A program made the translations under genes and the position numbers. The notes below the pieces were generated by a model. The model made no database searches. It worked only from the letters and a program-made list of their open reading frames with translations, and was not told where the DNA came from. 35,288 bases of DNA from Bdellovibrionales bacterium (GTDB lineage Bacteria > Bdellovibrionota > UBA2428): positions 1 to 35,288 of the forward strand of contig JAFEAR010000147.1 in assembly GCA_018266335.1 (NCBI GenBank), read 5' to 3'. Each line of letters begins with the position of its first letter. Within the stretch, counting starts at the first letter, position 1. Shown here in pieces: positions 23,162-30,619 of this stretch.

Positions 23162-23863
23162 CTACCGGAGGTTGAAGAAAATATATTCGGTGCCGTCCTG
23201 AAGAGCCTGAACAGGAAGGTCGCTTTCTTGCGTCAGGGCGGCGGCGTCGCCTTCTTCTAATTCCACGTCGCCCAATTTGAGGGAGCCCTTGGCTACATGC
23301 AGCCAACCATGTCGTTCGGGGGTTAAGGATATCGAGCTCTTATCGCCCTTATTGAGCCATCCGTTGTAGAGTAAAAAGTTTTGCCGCACAGCGATGGATC
23401 CGTCGCGACCATCGTTGGAAGCAATCAAAACCACCTTCTCCTTTTTAAGCCGATCGCGGAAGGATTTTTGGTCATAACGAGGAGCGGCATCTTTCTCGTT
23501 GGGAAGGATCCATATTTGCAACAATCGCACCACCGCTTGATCGGAGGGATTGAACTCGCTATGGAGCACGCCGCTACCGGCACTCATGTACTGCCATTCT
23601 CCGGGCGTAATGGTGGAGCCATTGCCCATGCTGTCCTTGTGCGCCAATTCGCCATCGAGCACGTAAGTAAGAATTTCCATGTCGCGGTGACCATGCGTGG
23701 AGAAACCTTGTCCCGGGTCGACGCGGTCATCGTTGATCACGCGCAAATCGCTAAAGCCCATGTGCGCGGGATCGTGGTAATCCGCGAAGGAGAAGGTGTG
23801 GTAGCTATCCAGCCAGCCATGGTTGGCGTGGCCGCGTTCTTGGGCACGTCGAAGTTGGATCAT
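23162..23863 (-). CDS. Pirin family protein (YhhW-like bicupin)
   Basis: The 233-residue cytosolic protein has the pirin N-terminal cupin with metal ligands His57, His59, His101 and Glu103 (GFSTHGHRDMEIL; GVLHSEFN) and a divergent C-terminal cupin. The opening LDSYHTFSFADYHDP is characteristic. E. coli YhhW has quercetin dioxygenase activity in vitro, but the physiological role is unclear. The ATG sits 6 nt after TACACT with no Shine-Dalgarno, and a 19-bp palindrome covers that -10, suggesting repression. A terminator immediately upstream isolates it from the gene before. Confidence 0.94.
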   Translation of the reverse strand: MIQLRRAQERGHANHGWLDSYHTFSFADYHDPAHMGFSDLRVINDDRVDPGQGFSTHGHRDMEILTYVLDGELAHKDSMGNGSTITPGEWQYMSAGSGVLHSEFNPSDQAVVRLLQIWILPNEKDAAPRYDQKSFRDRLKKEKVVLIASNDGRDGSIAVRQNFLLYNGWLNKGDKSSISLTPERHGWLHVAKGSLKLGDVELEEGDAAALTQESDLPVQALQDGTEYIFFNLR

Positions 23864-23865
23864 GA

Positions 23866-23884
23866 GCCGAGTGTAGCACTCGGC
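23866..23884 (-). promoter_or_regulatory. Palindromic operator over the -10 of the pirin gene
   Basis: GCCGAGTG-TAG-CACTCGGC is a perfect 8-bp inverted repeat. On minus it contains TACACT (23870-23875), which ends 6 nt before the ATG. A repressor bound here would block transcription directly. Confidence 0.55.
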
Positions 23885-23893
23885 GGGCGGAGA

Positions 23894-23932
23894 AAATAAA
23901 AAAAGCAGGTCAAGCTTTAGCTCGACCTGCTT
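23894..23932 (-). terminator. Intrinsic terminator after the Tyr/Asn-rich secreted protein gene
   Basis: AAGCAGGTC (23903-23911) pairs with GACCTGCTT (23924-23932), extended inside by AGCT/AGCT. On minus the hairpin is followed by a run of T's, then ATTTTCT. It lies 28 bp after the stop codon at 23960. Confidence 0.95.
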
Positions 23933-23959
23933 GGCTTGCTTTACAAAAAGCTAGGGGAA

Positions 23960-24829
23960 TTACTTGGTGTAGCAGTAGCCGTAAGCGTCCACGTAGTGGT
24001 AGGTCGTGGTCACGCCGCCGGCGCCCACCATGCCCGAATAACCACCGCCGCTGCTCGAGTAGCCAGCGTGCACGGGTTGACCGGTCGTTTGGTCGTAGCA
24101 GAGGGGATTGGAAAATCCGCCCATGGCAGGATCGCACGAGTAGTTCCAATATTGGGGAGCGTACGGGTTGTAGTTGTAGGTGTAGTAACCGTTGTACATC
24201 CAGTAGTTCCAGTTCGGGTTGTTACGGTACGGGTTGTTGCCGTAGTAAGCGCCGTAGCTGCCGTTGTAAGGGGTTGCACTGCTAGCCTGTTGAACGGTCG
24301 GCTCGCTCGGAACTTCGTACACGTAGCGGAAGGCAATGTACTTGCCGTGCTTGCGCATGCGCAGCTCGGTTTTGGTGGCGTTGTAGAGGGCACCCTTGTT
24401 GTAGGTCCCAATTTTTTCGATGAGCACGTCCGGGTGCACTTCGGTGCTGACCACGGTGACCATGTCGTTCAAGTCTGCCAGGGGGACAGAGTAGGGAGCG
24501 ACGAGCAGAACGGCGCGCTCAAAGGTTTGACCCTTCGGAAAGAGGGGGCCGGCGGGCGGCAAGGTTTTCTGAATGCGCAGAATGTTAGATTGCATGACCA
24601 CGTTCGGTGCCGCTTCGTAGGCGAAGAGGCACTGTTGGGTGAGGCGTTTGTCCGTGCTGTTGAGATCCTTGGAACCCTTGAAGGTGTCCGTAGATACAAA
24701 GTCGGTCAGCGCAGCGGCCGTTTGGGTGCCGTTGAAGAAGTCTTTCAAGGTTTCGTAGCGAGTGGTTTCGGCGGCGAAAGCGCTCGTGGCGAGCACTGCC
24801 GAGAGGGAAAGAAGTTTGAAGTGGTTCAT
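23960..24829 (-). CDS. Secreted protein with a Tyr/Asn/Gly-rich C-terminal region
   Basis: Unrecognised 289-residue protein with a signal peptide (about 1-19, ending AFA). Residues about 20-175 form a mixed globular domain (a Cys in QQCLFAYE, strands RAVLLVAPYSVPL and YIAFRYVYEV). From about 180 the sequence is low-complexity and aromatic (many Tyr, Asn, Pro, Gly; several NPY/YNY motifs) with Cys at YSCDP, LCYD and YCYTK. Such tails often mediate surface or self-association, which is inference. AGGAGA precedes the ATG, and a strong terminator follows. Confidence 0.8.
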   Translation of the reverse strand: MNHFKLLSLSAVLATSAFAAETTRYETLKDFFNGTQTAAALTDFVSTDTFKGSKDLNSTDKRLTQQCLFAYEAAPNVVMQSNILRIQKTLPPAGPLFPKGQTFERAVLLVAPYSVPLADLNDMVTVVSTEVHPDVLIEKIGTYNKGALYNATKTELRMRKHGKYIAFRYVYEVPSEPTVQQASSATPYNGSYGAYYGNNPYRNNPNWNYWMYNGYYTYNYNPYAPQYWNYSCDPAMGGFSNPLCYDQTTGQPVHAGYSSSGGGYSGMVGAGGVTTTYHYVDAYGYCYTK

Positions 24830-24889
24830 GCGATCTCCTGTTCGTTGTAAAATGAGGACCGTGCTGGTCTAAGACTCGCCTTCCAGGCA

Positions 24890-24910
24890 GTCAATAATTG
24901 ACGTTAAGAT
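24890..24910 (+). promoter_or_regulatory. Promoter with palindrome before the GreA-like gene
   Basis: GTCAAT-A-ATTGAC (24890-24902) is a perfect 13-bp palindrome, followed by a possible -10 TAAGAT (24905-24910) that ends 5 nt before the GTG start. The palindrome occupies the spacer, where an operator could act. Confidence 0.4.
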
Positions 24911-24915
24911 TCTCA

Positions 24916-25419
24916 GTGGTTACGACTAAGTTCTTGAGGAATTTCAAACAAAAACTGGTGGCGCAGATGATGGAGCGCCTTAAGGTCGACAGCGAATTGC
25001 TCACCCATGCGGCCATTGAAGCGCGCGATGCGGCTATTCACGAAGAGAGCAAGGCCGAGGACAAATACGATACCCGGGGCCTGGAGGCCTCCTACCTGGC
25101 GGGCGCGCAGGCCAAGCGGGCGGCCGAACTGCAACAGCTCATTCAATTCTATAAATTCCTGCAAATTCAGGACTTCAGTGACGATGCGCCCATCGCGGCC
25201 ACAGCTTTGGTAGAAATGGAATTCAGTAAAAAGAAATCACTCTTCTTCATGGTGCCCAAGGGGGGCGGCGATGCCATCGAGGTGGATGGTAAGACGGTGC
25301 AGATCATCACGCCCGTGTCTCGGCTGGGTGCGGAGCTGCTGGGACGCACGGCCGGCGATGAATTCGAAGTCGAAACCGCGGGTCAAGTTCGCGAGTACAA
25401 AATTTTGAGTGTCAGTTAG
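24916..25419 (+). CDS. GreA/GreB-like transcription elongation factor
   Basis: The C-terminal part (about 90-167) matches the Gre FKBP-like domain (VQIITPVSRLGAELLG, then GDEFEVETAGQVREYKILSVS). The N-terminal part is a long coiled coil with the acidic segment EESKAEDKYDTRGLEASYLA, comparable to the Gre tip that enters the RNA polymerase secondary channel. It is probably a polymerase-binding cleavage or elongation factor. The start is uncertain: GTG is chosen for its position after TAAGAT, with TTG six codons upstream and ATG-ATG seventeen codons downstream as alternatives. The 167-residue length is close to that of GreA. Confidence 0.8.
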   Translation: MVTTKFLRNFKQKLVAQMMERLKVDSELLTHAAIEARDAAIHEESKAEDKYDTRGLEASYLAGAQAKRAAELQQLIQFYKFLQIQDFSDDAPIAATALVEMEFSKKKSLFFMVPKGGGDAIEVDGKTVQIITPVSRLGAELLGRTAGDEFEVETAGQVREYKILSVS

Positions 25420-25426
25420 CTCTTGG

Positions 25427-26626
25427 CTACTGATTTTCGCGGTAGCACTTCATAAAGCGATCGAACATCACGTCGTGGTTGCCCGTGTAACCCATGCTCA
25501 TGCGCAGCAAGCCGGCGGAGAGGCCCATCTTAGCTTGCTCTTCGGCGGGGATTTCGCTCGAGGTGCTTAGCGCGGGACAAGTCATGAGGGTGCGCGAAAA
25601 ACCCAGGGACACGGCGTAGAGTCCGAATTTTTCTTTTTGCAGCATGGACGCTAAGTGCACGGCCTTTTGGGGCGAATCAAAACGCAGGGTGAGCATGCCG
25701 CCAAAGCCGAATTCCGGATTCATTTGCCGCTTTAGGAGCGCATGGTGCGGGTGATCCTCGAGCCCCGGATAAATCACGGGCACTTTGGCGGACTGTGCTT
25801 TGCGCGCGAAGTACAGCGCAGCTTCGGAGTGCGCACGCATGCGAATGGCCAGGTGATCGAGGCGAAGGAAGAGCTCGTGCGCTACGTGGGGATCCATGAC
25901 GGGCCCCGTGAGCATGACTTGGCCCGTGTTCACGTCGATGAGTTCGTCGATGAACTTACGGCTCGAGACAATGGCGCCGGCAATAAGATCGGAGCCGCCC
26001 GAAATGTATTTCGTGCAGGAGTGAATGACCACATCGGCGCCGAAACGGGCGGGGTTTAAAATCATGGGGGTAAAGGTGTTGTCCACGACCAGCTTGATGC
26101 CGCGTTGCCGAGCGAGTTTGCCGAGCGCTTCGAGGTCCGAAACTCCCAGGAGCGGATTGCTCATGCCTTCGACGTAAATAATTTTGGTATCGGGTCGCAA
26201 CGCTTGTTCAACTTCGGAAATCTTTTCGGCGTTCACGAAGCTCACATCGATGCCACGCTGGGGGAGGGAATTGGCGAAGAGGGCGTAGGTGCCGCCGTAC
26301 ACAGTGCGTGCCGACACGATGTGACCCTTGCCCGGAATAATTTGTAGCACGGTGGCCGCGATGGCCGACATGCCACTCGCTACGCCGAGCGCGGCTTCCA
26401 TCCCTTCCATGGCGGCCATTTTGGCGGAGAACATGTTAACGGTGGGGTTGGAGTGACGACTATAGAGGTAGCAGCCCTGAAGTTCACCGCGAAACACCTT
26501 CTCCATATCCTGCGGATTGAGGAAGGTCGACGTGGCCGCTACGTCGATGACCGGAACAACGCCGCCTTCTTCGCCAAAGAACTGAACGTCGCGCAGGGAT
26601 TGTTCAATCGAGCTTTTGTTCGCCAT
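25427..26626 (-). CDS. Cys/Met-metabolism PLP-dependent enzyme
   Basis: The 399-residue protein belongs to the fold-type I trans-sulphuration family (cystathionine gamma-synthase, cystathionine or methionine gamma-lyase, O-acetylhomoserine sulphhydrylase). Visible features are Tyr55/Arg57 in YSRHSNPT (PLP phosphate contact from the partner subunit), VYGGTYALF, Asp182 in VDNTF (pyridine nitrogen) and PLP lysine Lys206 in SCTKYISGGSD. The Cys that marks many methionine gamma-lyases near the VYGGTY loop is absent here. The exact reaction cannot be settled from sequence. It follows kdpE by 49 bp on the same strand and could be reached by readthrough. Confidence 0.92.
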   Translation of the reverse strand: MANKSSIEQSLRDVQFFGEEGGVVPVIDVAATSTFLNPQDMEKVFRGELQGCYLYSRHSNPTVNMFSAKMAAMEGMEAALGVASGMSAIAATVLQIIPGKGHIVSARTVYGGTYALFANSLPQRGIDVSFVNAEKISEVEQALRPDTKIIYVEGMSNPLLGVSDLEALGKLARQRGIKLVVDNTFTPMILNPARFGADVVIHSCTKYISGGSDLIAGAIVSSRKFIDELIDVNTGQVMLTGPVMDPHVAHELFLRLDHLAIRMRAHSEAALYFARKAQSAKVPVIYPGLEDHPHHALLKRQMNPEFGFGGMLTLRFDSPQKAVHLASMLQKEKFGLYAVSLGFSRTLMTCPALSTSSEIPAEEQAKMGLSAGLLRMSMGYTGNHDVMFDRFMKCYRENQ

Positions 26627-26675
26627 GGAGCTAAGACTCCACCACTAGCGGCCGAAATTCAACGGGCGGTGGGGA

Positions 26676-27356
26676 CTATTCCACCAGCCGATAGCCGATG
26701 CCGGGCTCGGTAATGATGCGGCGAGGTACGGAGGGATTGTCCTCGACCTTCTGGCGCAGGGCTTTCATGTAGATGCGCACGTAATGCACCTGCTCGGTTT
26801 GATTAGGGCCCCAGACTTCGCGCAGGATGACTTGGTGGGTGATGATTTTGCCCGCGTTGCGCATGAGGAGCGCGAGGAGTGAGTATTCGGTTTGCGTTAG
26901 GTGAAGGGCTTGGCCCCGCAGCTGGGCCACATGTTTTTCGATATCCAGACTGAGGTCGCCGCAGCTGAGCACGGGGTCGGTGGTTTTGTTGCGCCGGCGC
27001 GTAACGGCACGAATGCGGGCCACGAGTTCGCTAATCCCGAAGGGCTTGGTGAGGTAGTCGTCGGCGCCCAATTCTAATCCGCGTACTTTGTCGGATTCAT
27101 CGGATTGGGCGGAGAGAATAATCACGGGCACGTCGCTCCACTCGCGCAATTGTTTGAGTACCTCAAAGCCGCTGGAGTCGGGGAGCCCGATGTCGAGCAG
27201 AACGACGGCCGGGGGCTGTTGGGTGGCGGCCCGTAGTCCCTCGCTCGCGGTACCGGTGCAGAGCGTGCGAAAGCCGAGGGGCTCCAAGCTGGCGGTGAGG
27301 AGGCGTTGAATTTGCGGCTCGTCGTCGATGACGAGAATTAAATCTTTAGGTGTCAT
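26676..27356 (-). CDS. kdpE: Response regulator KdpE
   Basis: An OmpR-family activator of kdpABC, phosphorylated by KdpD. The 226-residue product has a receiver (Asp11/Asp12, phosphoacceptor Asp55 in VVLLDIGLPD, Lys in LTKPFG) and a winged-helix domain (LTQTEYSLLALLM, WGPNQTEQVHYVRIYMKALRQK is the recognition region in part). The chosen ATG overlaps the end of kdpD by 11 bp, with GAGGAGAG upstream; longer versions run back inside kdpD. It is the last gene of the kdp operon. Confidence 0.96.
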   Translation of the reverse strand: MTPKDLILVIDDEPQIQRLLTASLEPLGFRTLCTGTASEGLRAATQQPPAVVLLDIGLPDSSGFEVLKQLREWSDVPVIILSAQSDESDKVRGLELGADDYLTKPFGISELVARIRAVTRRRNKTTDPVLSCGDLSLDIEKHVAQLRGQALHLTQTEYSLLALLMRNAGKIITHQVILREVWGPNQTEQVHYVRIYMKALRQKVEDNPSVPRRIITEPGIGYRLVE

Positions 27357-30027
27357 GAACGCTCTCCTCGGCGGCTGGTAACGTGATTTCGAATTGCGCA
27401 CCGGTACCGATGCCGCGATTGCGGGCACCGATGTGGCCACCCATCGCTTCAATTAATCCCTTCGCGATGGAGAGTCCAAGGCCCGTGCCGCCCGGGCGGG
27501 CATCCGCGGCCCGGAAAAATTTTTCGAAGAGGTGAGCCTGGGTTTCGGCGTCGAAACCCTTGCCGTTGTCCGTAAGGGTGAGTTCAACCTGGTCGTCCCG
27601 GGGGCGCGCCGCAATGTTCACTTGGACGTCGGGTGAATTGTGGCTCAGGGCATTGTGCAGAATATTAAAAATAGCCTGAGAGAGCAGCCCAAAATCTGCG
27701 TGCACCGGCGGTAAATCAGCGGGAATTTCGATGCTCACCTGCAGCTGTCGGCCATCTTCGCGCAAATTGCGGAGAGCGTGCGAGACGGCGTCGCCCACGT
27801 CGATAATTTCCTGTCGCGGTGCCAGGCTGCCCGATTCCAAGCGCGACATGTCGAGTAAGTTTTCAATCACGCGGCGCAAACGGCTCGCGGCCCGACCGAT
27901 TTCCTGCACAACGTTGCTGCGCGCGCTTTCGCTCGCCACGATGCTCGGCTCGCGCAGAGCCGTCTGGGCCGTCATGATGGCGGTGAGAGGCGTTTTGAGT
28001 TCGTGCGAAATGGAATTCAACAGAGATTTTTGCAGACTCTGCGAGCGTTCGAGGGCTTCGGCGCGGGCGCGCTCCGAAAGCAGGGATTCGCGGTCCAGGG
28101 TGATGGCAAAAATTCCGGCTAGGGTTTCGACGAGCGACATTTGCTCGGGAGACATTCGCTCGGCCGTTTCTATTTTTAATCCGAGCACGCCCAGAACGTG
28201 ATCGCGGGCCGAAAGCGGAAAGTGCACCCCCGACGATTGAGTGAGGGTTTCGGTGCCGCGTCCGGCGCGTTTGTTCTCGGCGTACACCCATTTAGCGACG
28301 GTGACTTCCTTGGCTTCGGGTGCCCAGGTGCTGGCGGGATGCGGTGTTTCGAGCAGATGTCCCTGCGTGCCCATGAAGAGCGCAATCTTGGCGTCGGTCA
28401 TGCGCTCCATGGCGACGAGTCCGCGGGCGATGAGATCTTCGGGATTGTCCGTGGAGGCCAGTGTCTCGGCAAATTCGAGCAGGGCGCTGGCCCGTTCTTC
28501 GCGCCGACGATAGGCGCGCTCGCGCGAACGCAAACGTGTGGTGAGGGTGCCCGAAACCACGCCCACGGCAAGAAAAGCGCACAGCAAAATAAAATCTTCG
28601 CTCAGGGAAATACTCAACGTAAAGCGGGGCGGTACGAAGAGCACGTCCCACAGGAGCGAGCCACTCAGGGCGGCGAGCAGCATGGGGCCGCGTCCGACCG
28701 AAAGTGAAGCGGCGATAACGCCCAGGAGAATGAGCAATCCCACTGCCCGGTAACCGAGCATGTCGTTTACGGCCAGGCCGAGTCCGACGGTTAGAAAAAC
28801 CACACCCATGGCCGTGAAATATTCCGATCGCGCCGAGTGAACTTGGGATTTAAGCAACTTGGGCAAATGGAGTCCCTTGCCCTTGCCGCCGCTGACGACG
28901 AGCACGTCGATGTCGCCGGACTCCCGCAGGAGTCGCTCGAGGGGAGTGCGCTCGCCAAAAATACTACGCAGGTAACCCGTGACGGGTTTGCCGATTACAA
29001 TTTGCGTGGTGTTGCGTTGGCGCGCGACCCGCAAAATGGCGCGGGTGACGTCGACATCGGAGGTGGAAATAATTTCGGCGCCGAGTTCCTGGGCAAGGGC
29101 GATGTTCTTGTCGAGCAGCGCCTGATCGGCGGGATCGAGGGCTTTGCCCGAGTCAACGTACAGGGCGATCCACGGAGCCTCTAGATTGTGGGCCGTGCGG
29201 CGAGTCCAGCGAATGAGTTCGGCCGAGGTGGGACTTGCCGCAATGGCCACCAGGAGACGTTCTGAACTCTTCCACGGCGAAGTCACTCGTTTTTCTGTGC
29301 GGAAGGCTTGGAGGTCCGTATCTACACGTTCGGCCGTCACGCGCAGGGAAATTTCGCGCAGGGCCGTGAGGGTGGAACTCTGAAAAAAATGGGCGAGGGC
29401 CCGCTCGGCCCGATCGGGAGGATAGACTTTTCCTTCGCGAATCCGTTGGCGGAGGCGTTCGGGGTCAACGTCGATGAGTTCAATCTCCTGGGCGCGATCG
29501 AGGAGCGTGTCGGGTACGGTTTCGGAAATGTCGATGCCCGAAATAGATTTCACGACGCCCGCGCGACTCTCCAGGTGTTGCACGTTGAGGGCGGTGTAGA
29601 CGTCGATGCCCGCTTCCAAAATTTCGAGGACGTCCTGGTAGCGCTTCGGGTGCCGCGCGCCCGGGGGGTTGGTGTGGGCGAGTTCGTCAATGAGCACGAG
29701 GGCTGGTTTACGTGCGAGCACGCGATCGATATCAAAGTCCAACAGGGTCTTGTGATCGTTCGCGAAGGACTTCGGCGGAATTTGTTCGAATCCCGCAGTG
29801 AGCGGATCGGTTTCGGCGCGGCCGTGCGTTTCGATCACGCCCAGCACAACATCGAGGCCGCCCTCACGCAGGCGTTTTGCCTGGCTCAGCATGGCGTAGG
29901 TTTTTCCAACGCCCGCCGCCATGCCCAGAAAAATTTTGAGCCGACCCCGGCGCGACTGCGCTTCCTGCTTTTTGATGCGGCCCAGAAGGTCCGAAGGATC
30001 GGGGCGCGAGTCGTCAACCGGAGGCAT
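27346..30027 (-). CDS. kdpD: Sensor histidine kinase KdpD
   Basis: The membrane sensor of K+ limitation. The 893-residue chain has the N-terminal KdpD domain with Walker A GMAAGVGKT (about 35-43) and DELAHTN, a USP-like domain (about 250-370), four closely spaced membrane segments (about 400-500), a GAF-like region, the phosphoacceptor His in SISHELKTPL, and an ATPase domain ending GGTGLGLSIAKG. The length equals E. coli KdpD. The start lacks a Shine-Dalgarno. TAAGAT, which includes the kdpC stop codon, ends 6 nt before this ATG and may be a separate leaderless promoter for kdpDE. Confidence 0.97.
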   Translation of the reverse strand: MPPVDDSRPDPSDLLGRIKKQEAQSRRGRLKIFLGMAAGVGKTYAMLSQAKRLREGGLDVVLGVIETHGRAETDPLTAGFEQIPPKSFANDHKTLLDFDIDRVLARKPALVLIDELAHTNPPGARHPKRYQDVLEILEAGIDVYTALNVQHLESRAGVVKSISGIDISETVPDTLLDRAQEIELIDVDPERLRQRIREGKVYPPDRAERALAHFFQSSTLTALREISLRVTAERVDTDLQAFRTEKRVTSPWKSSERLLVAIAASPTSAELIRWTRRTAHNLEAPWIALYVDSGKALDPADQALLDKNIALAQELGAEIISTSDVDVTRAILRVARQRNTTQIVIGKPVTGYLRSIFGERTPLERLLRESGDIDVLVVSGGKGKGLHLPKLLKSQVHSARSEYFTAMGVVFLTVGLGLAVNDMLGYRAVGLLILLGVIAASLSVGRGPMLLAALSGSLLWDVLFVPPRFTLSISLSEDFILLCAFLAVGVVSGTLTTRLRSRERAYRRREERASALLEFAETLASTDNPEDLIARGLVAMERMTDAKIALFMGTQGHLLETPHPASTWAPEAKEVTVAKWVYAENKRAGRGTETLTQSSGVHFPLSARDHVLGVLGLKIETAERMSPEQMSLVETLAGIFAITLDRESLLSERARAEALERSQSLQKSLLNSISHELKTPLTAIMTAQTALREPSIVASESARSNVVQEIGRAASRLRRVIENLLDMSRLESGSLAPRQEIIDVGDAVSHALRNLREDGRQLQVSIEIPADLPPVHADFGLLSQAIFNILHNALSHNSPDVQVNIAARPRDDQVELTLTDNGKGFDAETQAHLFEKFFRAADARPGGTGLGLSIAKGLIEAMGGHIGARNRGIGTGAQFEITLPAAEESVHDT

Positions 30028-30033
30028 GCGTGT

Positions 30034-30039
30034 ATCTTA
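30034..30039 (-). promoter_or_regulatory. Candidate internal -10 for kdpDE
   Basis: TAAGAT on minus ends 6 nt before the kdpD ATG, and its first three bases are the kdpC stop codon. No good -35 is seen. Confidence 0.4.
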
Positions 30040-30609
30040 GGACGAAGGAAAGAGGCGATCTAGATCCAGGTTCAAAAGAAGTACGTTCACGCGCGCCTTG
30101 CCGAAGAGGTTCCACTGTGGGGCTTCGGTGTGTTGTTCCACCAACTTACCGAGCTGCGTGAGTTGTTCCTCGCTGAGGTGCCTTGCCTGCGCAACGCGGA
30201 ACAGTTGGTATTGTGCCGCAGCGGGGGAGATATGCGGGTCGAGGCCGCTGCCCGAAGCCATTAGTAGGTCCGCGGGAATAGGTGCATTGCCATGACTTTG
30301 GCTGAGTTCGGTGCGGCGTTTGTTGATTTGCTCCAGCAGGGCGTGCGAGGTGGGGCCCAAATTGGAGGCGCCCGAAGCCACGGTGGCGTAGTCGGCGGCC
30401 GAGGGGCGCGGCCAGAAATAGCGCGGAGTCTTGAAGGGCTGGGCCAGAAGTTCCGAACCGACGATGCGATCATTCTGCGCAATCAAACTGCCGCCGGCGC
30501 CCTTCGGAAACAAGAGCTGGCTCAGTCCCCAAACGGCTACGGGATAGATCACGCCGGTGAGCAGCGTACCGATAAGTAAAGCGCGGAGCGAAGTGAAAAG
30601 CGTTTTCAT
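30037..30609 (-). CDS. kdpC: Potassium-transporting ATPase subunit KdpC
   Basis: A small subunit anchored by one N-terminal membrane helix (about 8-30, LLIGTLLTGVIYPVAVWGLS) with a periplasmic domain. It stabilises the KdpFABC complex. Family signatures include FPKGAGGSLI, LAQPFKTPRYFWPRPSA, the SGLDPHISPAAA box and VNVLLLNLDLD at the end. The 190-residue length is normal. AGGAG precedes the ATG, 10 bp after the kdpB stop. Confidence 0.97.
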   Translation of the reverse strand: MKTLFTSLRALLIGTLLTGVIYPVAVWGLSQLLFPKGAGGSLIAQNDRIVGSELLAQPFKTPRYFWPRPSAADYATVASGASNLGPTSHALLEQINKRRTELSQSHGNAPIPADLLMASGSGLDPHISPAAAQYQLFRVAQARHLSEEQLTQLGKLVEQHTEAPQWNLFGKARVNVLLLNLDLDRLFPSS

Positions 30610-30619
30610 AGAGTCTCCT

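Noticed and set aside
23097..23306. N-terminal extension of the phosphodiesterase frame
   Set aside because: The extension is Arg-rich, overlaps the pirin gene and hides a clear signal peptide with a strong Shine-Dalgarno at 23096.
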